From contig CAVTZF010000016.1 in assembly GCA_963739095.1 (NCBI GenBank), positions 62,001 to 126,000 on the forward strand: a DNA stretch of 64,000 nt, written 5' to 3'. A program made the position numbers and the translations under genes. Source of the stretch: JACVRW01 sp963739095. GTDB lineage: Bacteria; Actinomycetota; Thermoleophilia; Solirubrobacterales; Thermoleophilaceae. Each line of letters starts with the position of its first letter. The first letter of the stretch is position 1. A model generated the notes under the pieces. The model was given only the letters and a program-made list of their open reading frames with translations, searched no databases and was not told where the DNA came from. Shown here in pieces: positions 44,481-53,348 of the stretch.

Positions 44481-46145
44481 TCAGAGGGTGACGCCGGCGG
44501 TCATCGCCGCCGGGTCGTCCACCGGGAGCGCCTGCGGCCGCTTGCGGTCGAGCCGCGGCCGGCCGCCCGAGATCGTGCCCCGGCGCCAGCGCGCCGCGGC
44601 CACGCCCTCGGAGGTGAGGTCGGTCTCGAGGATGCCGGTCGCCGTCGTCTCGTCGGAGACGGCACCGAAGACGAAGTTGCCGAGCGAGTAGGCCACGAGC
44701 GCCGAGCCCTGGCGCTTCAGCGGCTGCAGCACGTGCGGGTGTGCGCCGATCACGAGCTGGGCGCCGGCCTCAGCCGCGGCCGCGGCCAGCGCCTGCTGAG
44801 CTGCGCTCTCCATGGCGGCCTTCTCGACACCCCAGTGGAAGGTGGCGACGACGACGTCTGCGCGCCGGCGCGCCCGGTGCACCGCAGCCGTCACGGCCTC
44901 GGGAGTCGCCCAGGCGGTGCCCGGCCGGTGGGCCGTCGCGGCGAACTCGATCGGCGCGACCTCCGAGAAGCCGACGAAGGCGACCCGCAGCCCGAGCCGC
45001 TCGACGATCTGGGGCCGGAGCGCGCGACGCACGTTGCGACCGGCGCCGACCGCCTTCATCCCGAGGCGCTCGATGCCGCGAACGGTGTCCATCAGGGCAA
45101 CGGGCCCGTAGTCGCCCACGTGGTTGTTGGCGAGGTTGAGCACGTCGAGGCCCGAGTGCCGCGCGAGCCCGCGCAGAGCGGCGGGCGTGCCGCGGAAGTT
45201 GTAGAGCTTGTCGAACGGCGTCCCGCGCTTCGAGACGGGCGACTCGAGGTTGCCGAAGGCGATGTCCGCGCGCGCGAGGGCGCGGCCGGCGCTCGTCCAC
45301 GGGTAGCGGGGGCCCTCGGTCGCGATGTTGGCGCCGGGGACGTCGCCGAGGTTGATGTCGCCGACCGAGGACAGCCGCAGCGGCCGCACGGCCACGGCGA
45401 CGGGATCGCTCGCCGCGTCACCCTGCTCGGCTCGAGCGCGTACTTCCAGCGCGCCGGGGGCCGCCGCGACCCGGCCGCTGACCCGGAACCTGCCCTCGGC
45501 GTCGGCGGACGCTCTTCCCGCGCTCTGCCAGTCGCCCTCCGCCGAGCGCGTCTCGAGCAGCAGCGCCGCGCCCGGAGGCGCGCCGGACCCGCTCAGCGCG
45601 ATGCGGCCGCCGGGCGCGACCTCCTCGAGCGACGGCCTGCCCTCGAGGTCGACCGCCCCGGCGAGCGACGTGCCGCGATCGGCACCGATGCCGGAGACGA
45701 GGAAGAGCAGCATCGCGAGCGCGGAGCCGAGCGTCGTGAGCGCCGCGACGGACGAGCCGGGATGGGGCCGGGGCGGGGGCTCCGTGATCTCGGGCGCGGC
45801 CGCGGTCGCGGGCGGTGCCGGCTCGAACAGCGGCTTCGAGCGCCGGCGAGGCGCGCGCCGCCGGGGCCGCGGGCGCGGGGGAGGGGGTGCCGGCTCGGGC
45901 GCGGGCTCGACCTCGACCTGTGCCGGCTCGGCCTCGGCCTCCGCGGGCGGGGTCGCCAGCACCGCCGGCGCCTCCTCGGCCTCCTCGAGGTCGGCGAGCT
46001 CGCGTGCGACCGGCGTGAGCGGGGCGAGCGGCTCGACGGCCGGCTCCGACGGCGCCTCGGGCATCGGGCGAGCACGACGGCGCGCGGCCGCCGTCTGCGG
46101 GCCGAAGCCCGGGCCCTGCTCGCTGACGTCTTCGTCGATCGCCAT
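44481..46145 (-). CDS. CapA/PgsA-type metallophosphatase-like protein, membrane-anchored
   Basis: 554 residues from ATG 46145; the frame is open further upstream but without a better start. Residues ~1-130 are low-complexity (Glu/Pro/Ala, then PPRPRPRRRAPRRR), followed by one membrane helix (LTTLGSALAMLLFLVSGI) and a short Ig-like segment. From about residue 260 comes the CapA domain: SVGDINLGDVPGANI, FGNLESPVS, NLANNHVGDYG, TFHWGVE, GAHPHVLQ, YSLGNFVFG. CapA proteins take part in polyglutamate or capsule assembly. The unusual part is the long acidic/basic cytoplasmic N-terminus. Confidence 0.82.
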   Translation of the reverse strand: MAIDEDVSEQGPGFGPQTAAARRRARPMPEAPSEPAVEPLAPLTPVARELADLEEAEEAPAVLATPPAEAEAEPAQVEVEPAPEPAPPPPRPRPRRRAPRRRSKPLFEPAPPATAAAPEITEPPPRPHPGSSVAALTTLGSALAMLLFLVSGIGADRGTSLAGAVDLEGRPSLEEVAPGGRIALSGSGAPPGAALLLETRSAEGDWQSAGRASADAEGRFRVSGRVAAAPGALEVRARAEQGDAASDPVAVAVRPLRLSSVGDINLGDVPGANIATEGPRYPWTSAGRALARADIAFGNLESPVSKRGTPFDKLYNFRGTPAALRGLARHSGLDVLNLANNHVGDYGPVALMDTVRGIERLGMKAVGAGRNVRRALRPQIVERLGLRVAFVGFSEVAPIEFAATAHRPGTAWATPEAVTAAVHRARRRADVVVATFHWGVEKAAMESAAQQALAAAAAEAGAQLVIGAHPHVLQPLKRQGSALVAYSLGNFVFGAVSDETTATGILETDLTSEGVAAARWRRGTISGGRPRLDRKRPQALPVDDPAAMTAGVTL

Positions 46146-46300
46146 GGCGTCGCCGCGGCGCCGCCCTTTACGGGCGCGAGCGCCGCCCAGTCCCTTTCGC
46201 CGGACGCGCCCCGCGTCCTCCGCGCTGCGAGATCGCGTGCGTGAAACAGCAACCCGTCGGAGGTCTCCGCCGGCCGGGCCAGGCTGGGGAAGGGGGGACC

Positions 46301-46465
46301 TGCCGAACAATCTCCGGCCGAACAGGCTCGGCGCCGAATCCACATCGGCGTTGGGCACAGGCCCGTCAAGAAACCAGAGTTACGTTGCTGACTTACCCAC
46401 CCATTTGGTGGTCAAAGCGGCATCGCTCGCGACTCCGATGTTCGGCCGCCGAACAATGTTCGATC
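46301..46465 (-). promoter_or_regulatory. GCCGAACA repeat cluster in the 411-bp capA upstream region
   Basis: The 46146-46556 spacer has no gene. GCCGAACA occurs at 46302, 46317 and 46448. The last copy forms the perfect dyad TGTTCGGC-C-GCCGAACA (46439-46455), overlapping a second palindrome GAACAATGTTC (46451-46461). A further dyad CCACC-N5-GGTGG sits at 46397-46411, and minus-strand TTGACC (46413-46408) and TTGACG could serve as -35 boxes. This looks like a multi-site regulator-binding region for capA. Confidence 0.5.
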
Positions 46466-46556
46466 AGCGCGCAATCACCCTTCCCCAGCCTGTCGTCGTG
46501 GGCAGACGGAGGACCGCGCACCCGCGAGCTGAGCGCAGCGAGGCGGCGCGTGCGTC

Positions 46557-47741
46557 TCAGCCGCCGTCCCCGCGCGCCCGCAGGGCGAGCTCGAGCTCGA
46601 AGCGGGCGTCGGGATCGTCGAGGTCCGTGCCGAGCAGCTCGCGCAGCCGCGCGATCCGGTAGCGCGCGGTCTGTGGGTGGATGTCGAGCGCGCCCGCCAT
46701 CGCAGCGGCGTTGCCCTGTCGCTGCACATAGGCGAGCGCCGTCTCCTCCATCCGCCGGCGTGCCTTCGGCGTGAGCGGCTCGAACGGGGCGAGCCGGCGG
46801 GCGGCGAGCCGCTCGACGAGCGCCGGGTTCTCGTGGATCAGCAGCTCGGGCAGCCGTTCCTCGGCTCGCAGCGGGCCGGCGGCGTCGATCGCGCCCGCCT
46901 CCAGCGCCCGCAGCGCGGCGCGGGCGAGCGCCCAGGAGCTCGCCAGCTCGCCGAGCTCCCCGGCCGAGCCGAGCGCGGCGGGGATGCGGTCGGCCGCCTC
47001 CTCGAGCTGGCGGGCACGGCCGGGGCCGTGCGGGTCCCCGATCACGACGCAGCCCACCCCGCGGATCTCCGCGGCGAGCGCGTCCGGTGGAAGCCGGCGC
47101 GCGAGCCGGCCCAGGTCCTCCTCGCGGCAGGCGAGCGCCGCGGCGGTCCGGGGCGGCTTCCAGCGGGCCGCCTCGGCGGCGGCGTCGAGCTCGGCCTGCG
47201 CGGGCGGGGGGTCGCGCAGCAGCAGCGCGATCAGCTCGCGCCGGCGCCGCTGGCGCTCGCCCTCGCGCTCCGAGAGCTCCCGCGAGTAGCCCTCGACGGA
47301 ATCGGCGGAGAGCTCCTCGATGTAGACGAAGATCGACTCGGCCAGCTTGCTGATCACGCCGCTGTCGAGGCCGGCCCGCCGCGCCGCCTCCGCGAGCCGC
47401 CGCCAGGCGACGCGCGCGCCGACCCGGTAGGCGGACTGGAGCGCATCGAGCCTGCGGCCCTGGCGCAGCTCGCCCCGGCCGAGCCCGACGTAGACGTCGC
47501 GGCCTGGCTCGCGGCCGCTGTCCGGGTCGCGGATCAGGGCCACGAACTGGCGCAGCGCCTCGGTCACGCCCATCTCGACCCCGCGGCCGAAAGAGCCCTC
47601 GAAGGGGCGCACGTAGTCGGGCACCTCGCGCGCGATCGTGGCCATGATCTCGGCCGTGACCGCACCGAGCTCCGGCTCGATCACGTCGGCGACCTCGGCT
47701 GGAAGGGCGCGCCAGGGCTCAGATTCCGAAATAGTTGTCAT
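46557..47741 (-). CDS. PucR-family transcriptional regulator
   Basis: 394 residues. The C-terminal PucR/CdaR helix-turn-helix reads LTPKARRRMEETALAYVQRQ, GNAAAMAGALDIHPQTARYRI, ARLRELLGTDLDDP. The N-terminal part is a helical ligand/sensor region (VADVIEPELGAVTAEIMATI, DVYVGLGRGELRQGRRLDALQSAYRVGARVAW). PucR-type regulators control purine or lipid genes; FasR of Streptomyces, which activates fatty-acid synthesis, is of this family. Divergence from a fatty-acid desaturase across 77 bp points to a lipid role rather than the distant purine operon. Confidence 0.88.
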   Translation of the reverse strand: MTTISESEPWRALPAEVADVIEPELGAVTAEIMATIAREVPDYVRPFEGSFGRGVEMGVTEALRQFVALIRDPDSGREPGRDVYVGLGRGELRQGRRLDALQSAYRVGARVAWRRLAEAARRAGLDSGVISKLAESIFVYIEELSADSVEGYSRELSEREGERQRRRRELIALLLRDPPPAQAELDAAAEAARWKPPRTAAALACREEDLGRLARRLPPDALAAEIRGVGCVVIGDPHGPGRARQLEEAADRIPAALGSAGELGELASSWALARAALRALEAGAIDAAGPLRAEERLPELLIHENPALVERLAARRLAPFEPLTPKARRRMEETALAYVQRQGNAAAMAGALDIHPQTARYRIARLRELLGTDLDDPDARFELELALRARGDGG

Positions 47742-47818
47742 TTAGATGAGCACTTTACATCTCGAATTGGACGAATGCACTCTAGTCCGCGCATCACCGC
47801 ACACATATCGTTCGATCC
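47742..47818. promoter_or_regulatory. Divergent promoter region between pucR-type gene and desaturase
   Basis: 77-bp A+T-richer gap between start codons. It holds GGAC-N12-GTCC-like symmetry (around 47768-47788) and TTTACA/TTTAGA hexamers usable as promoter boxes in both directions. A single regulator bound here could control both genes. No exact operator can be assigned. Confidence 0.4.
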
Positions 47819-48754
47819 ATGACACGACTAGAGAAGCGCGTCAACCTGGCGGCCGTGGTAATCCCCTTCGCGGCGACGATCGCGGCGATCGTGCTGCTCT
47901 GGAACAGCTTCGTTTCGTGGACGGACCTGGCGATCCTGTTGGTGATGTACCTGCTGACCGGGTTCGGCGTGACGGTCGGCTTCCACCGCCTGCTGACGCA
48001 CCGCTCGTTCGCGGTCTCCAAGCCGGTCGAGTACACGTTCGCCGTGCTCGGCTCGATGGCCGTGCAGGGCCCCGTGATCGGCTGGGTCGGCGACCACCGC
48101 AAGCACCACGCGCACGCCGACGAGGAGGGCGACCCGCACAGCCCGCACGTCGGCCACGGCGACGGGCCGGGCAGCGTCATGCGCGGGCTCTGGCACGCGC
48201 ACGTCGGCTGGCTGCTCGAGCACCAGGGCCAGTCCGGCAAGAAGTACGCCCGCGACCTCTACGAGGATCGCGGCATGCGCCTCATCAACCGCCGTTTCCC
48301 GCTGCTCGTGCTCGCGAGCCTGCTGATCCCGGCGCTGGCAGGCTGGCTGATCACGGGCACGCTGCTCGGCGCGGCCACCGGCCTGCTGTGGGGCGGCCTC
48401 GTGCGCGTCTTCATCGTTCACCACGTCACCTGGAGCGTCAACTCGGTCTGCCACTTCCTCGGCAACCGCCGCTTCGAGACCGAGGACCAGTCGACGAACG
48501 TCTTCTGGCTCTCGCTGCCGTCGTTCGGCGAGTCCTGGCACCACAATCACCACGCCTTCCCGCGCTCGGCCGTGCACGGCCTGCGGCGCTGGGAGCTCGA
48601 TCCATCCGCCGCGCTGATCTGGACGCTCGAGAAGCTCGGCATTGCGAAGAACGTGGTGCGGATCACGCCCGAGCGCCAGCTCGAGCGCGAGCGCAAGGGC
48701 GCGCCGCGGCGGGCCGCCGCGACTGCGCCCGCCGCCGAGCGTGAGGCCGCTTAG
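47819..48754 (+). CDS. Acyl-CoA/acyl-lipid delta-9 desaturase
   Basis: 311-residue membrane di-iron enzyme. All three histidine boxes are intact: HRLLTH (56-61), HRKHHAH (93-99) and HHNHHAF near 241-247, separated by hydrophobic spans. It introduces a double bond in saturated acyl chains, tuning membrane fluidity. The C-terminal ~40 residues are basic/Ala-rich and variable. It is divergent from the PucR-type regulator and ends in a 4-bp overlap with the Tim44-like gene. Confidence 0.92.
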   Translation: MTRLEKRVNLAAVVIPFAATIAAIVLLWNSFVSWTDLAILLVMYLLTGFGVTVGFHRLLTHRSFAVSKPVEYTFAVLGSMAVQGPVIGWVGDHRKHHAHADEEGDPHSPHVGHGDGPGSVMRGLWHAHVGWLLEHQGQSGKKYARDLYEDRGMRLINRRFPLLVLASLLIPALAGWLITGTLLGAATGLLWGGLVRVFIVHHVTWSVNSVCHFLGNRRFETEDQSTNVFWLSLPSFGESWHHNHHAFPRSAVHGLRRWELDPSAALIWTLEKLGIAKNVVRITPERQLERERKGAPRRAAATAPAAEREAA

Positions 48755-50088
48755 GCCGCCGGCGCGCCGGCGGCGCTGACGAGGCGCCAGGGCGCGTCGT
48801 CCGGGCCGTCCAGCGCGAGCGTCCAGGTCTCGGTGAAGGTCGTGGCCGAGTCCTTCGAGCCCGATAGGACCGCGGCCGTGTCGCGATCCTCGACGTAGCG
48901 CCGGCCGCCCACCTCGACGACGATCGTCATCGTCGCCGGCTCGCGCTCCACCTGAAGCGAGGCGATCCGGATGCGCCGCACTCCCGCGCCGCGCACGACG
49001 AGCCGCGTGCGCCGCGAGGCGTCGCCGCCGTAGAGGAGGGCCTGCACGGCCTCCGGACTGGCCACGGCCAGCAGCGCGTCGTCCGAGCCGTCGACCGCCT
49101 CCGCCCAGGCCGCCACCGCGCGCCGCGCCGCGGCCTCGAGCAGGGCCGGCAAGAAGCGCGCGTCGGCCAGCGACAGGTCGAGCGCGCGAGCCTGGGCGTC
49201 GCCGCTGAACTCGAGCTCGGCGAGATCCGAGGTCGTGAAGCCCTCCGGCAGCCCGTCCGCGACCGCCAGCTCCGTCAGCGACTCGTCTCCGAGCCGCTGC
49301 GTGTCCGACCACGGCGAGGCGATGATCTCGCCGTCGAGGTGATGGTCGCCCTCCCCGCGCTGCTCGATCGAGCCGACGATCCAGCTGTCGCCCCGGCGCG
49401 CGAGCGTCCAGTACTCGGTCAGCGTGATCTGATCGCCCTTCTGGCCCTTGCGCATGATCCGGCGCCCGTGCTGGTCGATCACGTAGGCGCGCAGCCTTGC
49501 CGTGATCCGCACGACGGCGCGGTCCTCCTCGTCGTCCTCGCGGTTGAGCAGCCCGACGTACTGGATCTCGGGCTCGTCGAGCACCTCCACGCGGTTGTGC
49601 CAGCCCTTGGCGTCGAAGTCGTCGAGCCGCCGCGACCACTCGACCAGCAGGTCCTCGCCGACGACCTTGGCGAGCCGCTCGCGGTCGCGCGCGTCCCAGG
49701 CCGACTGCGCCTCGAGGAACAGGCTGCGCGCGTACGGCACCAGGTAGTCGGCGCCGAAGTACTCGTCGTCCTCAGCCGCCTCGGCCGAGGCCGTGCGCAC
49801 CCGCGCGTCGCGCTCGCGCACCTTCCGGCGGTACCGCGCCGAATGGACGGTGAGGTAGATCAGGAAGATCGCGAAGCCACCGAAGAAGAGCACCAGGACT
49901 ACCGGCGAGCCGGTGCTCCCGGAGCCTCCGCCGCCGCCGAAGCCCCCTCCGCCTCCACCGAAGCCGCCGCCGCCCCCGCCGCCGCCGCCGAAGCCCGAGG
50001 AGCCGCCGCCGGCCTGGGCGAGCGCGATGTCGGCGAGCCCGAGCACGAGCAGTGCGGAGAGCGGCGCGATCCAGGATGTGCGGCGCAT
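48751..50088 (-). CDS. Tim44-like domain protein, Gly-rich and membrane-anchored
   Basis: 445 residues: signal peptide or anchor (IAPLSALLVLGLADIALA), a glycine-rich stretch (about residues 26-57, runs of GGGG with Phe and Ser), and one membrane helix (VVLVLFFGGFAIFLIYLTV). A Tim44-like domain follows (about 110-245: YFGADYLVPYARSLFLEAQ, RLRAYVIDQHGRRI, EYWTLARRGDSWIV), then a second related half ending in ETWTLALDGPDDAPWRLVSA. Bacterial members are thought to bind membranes or peptides; function is not established. Confidence 0.8.
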   Translation of the reverse strand: MRRTSWIAPLSALLVLGLADIALAQAGGGSSGFGGGGGGGGGFGGGGGGFGGGGGSGSTGSPVVLVLFFGGFAIFLIYLTVHSARYRRKVRERDARVRTASAEAAEDDEYFGADYLVPYARSLFLEAQSAWDARDRERLAKVVGEDLLVEWSRRLDDFDAKGWHNRVEVLDEPEIQYVGLLNREDDEEDRAVVRITARLRAYVIDQHGRRIMRKGQKGDQITLTEYWTLARRGDSWIVGSIEQRGEGDHHLDGEIIASPWSDTQRLGDESLTELAVADGLPEGFTTSDLAELEFSGDAQARALDLSLADARFLPALLEAAARRAVAAWAEAVDGSDDALLAVASPEAVQALLYGGDASRRTRLVVRGAGVRRIRIASLQVEREPATMTIVVEVGGRRYVEDRDTAAVLSGSKDSATTFTETWTLALDGPDDAPWRLVSAAGAPAA

Positions 50089-50150
50089 CGACGGCCAGCA
50101 TAGAAAGCCCGGCCTGTGGCGGATATGTGAAGGTCGATGTAGCGTGCTGC

Positions 50151-50996
50151 ATGCTCAAGAGGATCCTGTTCGCGGCCGGTCTGGCCGCCTTTCCCGCCGC
50201 AGCCGAGGCGAGTGACGTCATCCAGCCGAGCACCGTCTCGCGCAGCGCGACAGTCGCCGGTGGTGCCACGCGGACGCTCGAGCTCTCCTGCCGCGCTCCC
50301 GCCATTGCACTCAACGCGACCGCCAGCGGCCTGCCCGCCGGCGCCGGCGTGCGCCGCTCGTCGCCGAGCGCCGGCGTGCTCGGCTGGAGCCTCGAGCTCG
50401 CGGCCGCCGAGAGCGCGGCGCGCCAGCGCCTCAGCGCATCGATCCGCTGCCTGCGCCTCGAGCTGCCCAATGGCGTGAGGGACGTGAGCCTCGGCGCCGA
50501 AACAAGGCGCTCACCGCGTGTGCTCGTCCCCGCGGGCGCGACGCGCCGGACGTCGGTCCGCTGCGAGCGCGGCTTCATCCCGACCGGCTACGGCCTCGAC
50601 CGAAGCGACGCGCAGGTGCGCCTCGCCGGAGCGCTCGCGAGCGCCCGGGGCTGGAGCTTCCGGCTCGCGAACGCGGGCAGCGCCGCGGGCCAGGCGAGCG
50701 TGAGCATCCGCTGTACGCGCGCCCGTGTCGACGGCGCGCGTCGCGGCGCGCCGGTGAGCCTGCGCCTCGCGACGCGCCGCGTGAGCTTCACCGACACCGT
50801 GGAGTCGGGGAAGCCGGTGCGCCATTCCTGCCGCGCCGGCGAGTTCAGCGTGGCCAGCGGGTTCGAGGCGCGAGATCTCGAGCTCGAGTCGGCCCAGCCG
50901 GCGGGCGCTCGCGGCGGCCTCTGGAGCTTCCGCGGCGGGAGCGGCCGTGTCGATACGCAGCTGCTCTGTCTCGCGCGCGATTCGACCTTCCGCTAG
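50151..50996 (+). CDS. Secreted protein with three cysteine-paired repeats, unknown function
   Basis: 281 residues from ATG 50151. It has a TAGCGT hexamer 5 nt upstream and no Shine-Dalgarno, suggesting a leaderless mRNA. Signal peptide: LKRILFAAGLAAFPAAAEA. The mature part holds three repeats of about 75-80 residues, each starting with a cysteine after a short strand (LELSCRAPAIAL; TSVRCERGFIPTG; VRHSCRAGEFSVA). Each also has GWSL/GWSF/LWSF near its middle and ends at a second cysteine (SIRCLRLEL; SIRCTRARV; QLLCLARD). The pairing implies one disulfide per repeat. I do not recognise the family. Confidence 0.7.
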   Translation: MLKRILFAAGLAAFPAAAEASDVIQPSTVSRSATVAGGATRTLELSCRAPAIALNATASGLPAGAGVRRSSPSAGVLGWSLELAAAESAARQRLSASIRCLRLELPNGVRDVSLGAETRRSPRVLVPAGATRRTSVRCERGFIPTGYGLDRSDAQVRLAGALASARGWSFRLANAGSAAGQASVSIRCTRARVDGARRGAPVSLRLATRRVSFTDTVESGKPVRHSCRAGEFSVASGFEARDLELESAQPAGARGGLWSFRGGSGRVDTQLLCLARDSTFR

Positions 50997-51024
50997 CGAA
51001 GCCGCGGTTTCGTAATCTCAGGGC

Positions 51025-52206
51025 ATGTCCACTCTGCTGCGCGAGGTCGTCGAGGAGCTGGCGCCGCTCGAGCGGCGCGCCGGCTCCGAGGACGAGCGTG
51101 AGGCCGCGGAGCGGATTCGCGCCCGCCTGACGGGGCTGGGCCTGGCGGCGCGCGTCGAGGAGGTGCCGTTCCGCGACGGCTACGCGCGCCAGCTGCTGCC
51201 GCTCGGCGCCGCAGGCGCCCTCAGCGGCGCGGTCGCGCTGGCCGGTGGCGCCCGCATTCCCGCCGTGCTCGTCGGGACGCTCGCGGCCGGGGCGATTGCC
51301 GACGACGCCGCCAACGGCAGGCGCCACTGGCGGCGGCTCGTCACGCGGCCGCAGACGACGGCCAACGTCGTGGCCGAAGCGGGCGACCCAGACGCGGAGC
51401 GCACGCTCGTGCTGCTCGCCCACCACGATGCGGCGCCGACGGGCCGCGTCTTCGACCCGTCCTTCCAGCGCACGCTCGCGCGCCGCTTCCCCGAGCTCGT
51501 CCAGCGCACGAACGCGTCGCTGCCACTCTGGTGGCCGATCATCGCGGCGCCCGCGCTGGTGGCGCTCGGCGCGGCGACGGGCCGGCGCGCGCTGCTCGCC
51601 GCCGGGACCGTGGCGTCGCTGATCACGACCGGCCTCGGAGCGGACATCGCGCGCGGCCGGATCGTCCCCGGGGCCAACGACAACCTCTCGGGCGTCGCCG
51701 TGCTCGCCGGGATGGCCGAGCGCCTGCGCGCCGCCCCGGTCAAGGGCCTGCGTGTCCTGCTCTGCTCGTGCGGCGCCGAGGAGGTGTTGCAGGGGGGGAT
51801 CTACGGCTTCGTCGACACGCACCTGCGCCGGCTCGACCCAACCCGCACCTGGGTGCTGAACCTCGACACGGTCGGCTCGCCGCGGCTCGTGCTGCTCGAG
51901 GGCGAGGGCGTGCTCGGCATCGAGGACTACACGGACCCGTCCTTCCGCGACCTGATCGCCGACACGGCGGCCGAGGCCGGAGTGCCGCTCGTGCGCGGCC
52001 AGCGCGCGCGCTCGAGCACCGACAGCGTGATCCCGAGCCGCGCCGGCTATGCCACCGCCACGCTCACCTCGTTCGAGCCGGACACGAAGCTGCTCTCGAA
52101 CTACCACCTGCCGAGCGACACGCCCGAGAACCTCGACTTCGGCACGGTCGGCGAGGCGCTCGAGGTGACCGACGCGCTCGCGCGCCGGCTCGCTGCAGCC
52201 GCCTAG
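51025..52206 (+). CDS. M28-type zinc aminopeptidase-like protein with membrane insertion
   Basis: 393 residues. Metal ligands of the M28 family are in order: His in LLAHHDAAP (133-134), Asp219 in PGANDNLSG, Glu pair in CGAEEVLQGG, Asp in NLDTVGSP, and His in NYHLPSDTPENLD. Between the first His and Asp219 the family has about ten residues; here there are about 84, with a hydrophobic double span (WWPIIAAPALVALGAA, LLAAGTVASLITTGLG). A second hydrophobic stretch lies at 58-95. TAATCT ends 6 nt before the ATG, so the mRNA is probably leaderless. Confidence 0.82.
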   Translation: MSTLLREVVEELAPLERRAGSEDEREAAERIRARLTGLGLAARVEEVPFRDGYARQLLPLGAAGALSGAVALAGGARIPAVLVGTLAAGAIADDAANGRRHWRRLVTRPQTTANVVAEAGDPDAERTLVLLAHHDAAPTGRVFDPSFQRTLARRFPELVQRTNASLPLWWPIIAAPALVALGAATGRRALLAAGTVASLITTGLGADIARGRIVPGANDNLSGVAVLAGMAERLRAAPVKGLRVLLCSCGAEEVLQGGIYGFVDTHLRRLDPTRTWVLNLDTVGSPRLVLLEGEGVLGIEDYTDPSFRDLIADTAAEAGVPLVRGQRARSSTDSVIPSRAGYATATLTSFEPDTKLLSNYHLPSDTPENLDFGTVGEALEVTDALARRLAAAA

Positions 52207-53240
52207 CGCGCCTCGCTGGCGATGCCGGGCCAGGTCGCGATGGGGTCGGTCGAGCGCACGACGTTCATGCCCGCTTCCCGGTAGCGCTCGAAGGCCGCGT
52301 CCGCCTCGTCCGTGTAGTCGACCACGCCCGGCACCACCACCGGCGACGTGCAGTCCTCGAGCAGGTAGGTCCGCTCGGCGAGCCGCCGCTCCTGTACGTC
52401 GTCGTCCTCGAGCAGGTCGTCGATCGTCCAGGCCAGGCAGTGGCTCTTGGCCTGCCCCGCCACGACCACGACGTCGAAATCGAGCAGCTGTGCGATCAGC
52501 GTGCGGTTCTTCCCCTCGAGCAGGTCGCCGTCCGGCCCCTCGGTGACCTCAGGGCCGAGCATCGAGTAGTGCTCGGTGAGGCGGTGCTCGCCCTTCACCT
52601 GGAAGTCCGGGCTCGACAGGCGCGCCACGCCGTGGAAGAAGATCGCCTCCTCGAGCGCCGATACGAGCGCGTGGCCGATTCCCCCGAGCAGGGCGTGGTA
52701 GGGCCAGATCGTGAGGTCGTACTTGCCGCCCTCGGCGAGCTTGCGCGTGTAGTGGGCGAGGTGGCGCTCGGCGTACTCCCGGTCGAGTCCGAGCGCGGTC
52801 GCCACGGCCGGGTTCACGTTCCAGCGGCCGGCCGCGACCTCCTCGGCGCTGATCAGGGTGTACGGCGAGGGGTGCTCGCCGTGCTCGTCGACGAGCCATA
52901 TCGCGTGGAAGATCTGCATCGCGTGGTGCGTGTCGAGGCTCGGGAAGACCTGCGTGATGGTGCCGAGGTTGCGGTAGACGAACTCGCACAGCCGCCGGTT
53001 GTCGTCGACGGCGCCATTGCCGGAGCGGCCCGCGACGAACAGCTCGAAGTCCGGGATGCAGAAGGTGTTCTGCACGTCCACGGCGAGCAGGCAGACGCGC
53101 TGCTCGTCCTCAGCAGCCGGCCGAATCCCGTGCTGTGCCGCCCAGGCGGGTGCCTCGCGGGCACGCTCCTCGTAGGGCACGCGCCAGACTTCGCCGACGC
53201 GGCTCGGGTCGAAATGTGCCGGCAGCGGCAGGTCCTGCAT
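52203..53240 (-). CDS. Isochorismatase/nicotinamidase-like cysteine hydrolase
   Basis: 345 residues, longer than the usual ~200. The triad is visible: D55 in LLAVDVQNTFC, K173 in EGGKYDLTIWPYHAL, C268 in GQAKSHCLAWTIDDLL. A long insertion (about 115-170) with many aromatic/His residues and an N-terminal extension account for the extra length. Members hydrolyse nicotinamide, isochorismate or carbamoyl amides; the substrate cannot be fixed. Its stop overlaps the M28 peptidase stop tail to tail. Confidence 0.85.
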   Translation of the reverse strand: MQDLPLPAHFDPSRVGEVWRVPYEERAREAPAWAAQHGIRPAAEDEQRVCLLAVDVQNTFCIPDFELFVAGRSGNGAVDDNRRLCEFVYRNLGTITQVFPSLDTHHAMQIFHAIWLVDEHGEHPSPYTLISAEEVAAGRWNVNPAVATALGLDREYAERHLAHYTRKLAEGGKYDLTIWPYHALLGGIGHALVSALEEAIFFHGVARLSSPDFQVKGEHRLTEHYSMLGPEVTEGPDGDLLEGKNRTLIAQLLDFDVVVVAGQAKSHCLAWTIDDLLEDDDVQERRLAERTYLLEDCTSPVVVPGVVDYTDEADAAFERYREAGMNVVRSTDPIATWPGIASEAR

Positions 53241-53348
53241 GGCGGCGCCGAGTCTAGGCGCATCGCGGCCGCGTACCCGGGTAGAGACGTGAGGAGGCGG
53301 CCCGCCCCTCGCTCGCTAGCGTTCGAAACGAGCGAAAGGAGCGACGTC

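Noticed and set aside
44481..46358. CapA-like protein starting at 46358
   Set aside because: The extra 71 residues include the GCCGAACA-type upstream region and are not protein-like; ATG 46145 is better placed.
50000..50060. Gly/Ser repeat of the Tim44-like protein as a tandem DNA repeat of interest
   Set aside because: It is ordinary low-complexity coding sequence for a glycine-rich linker, common in this family.
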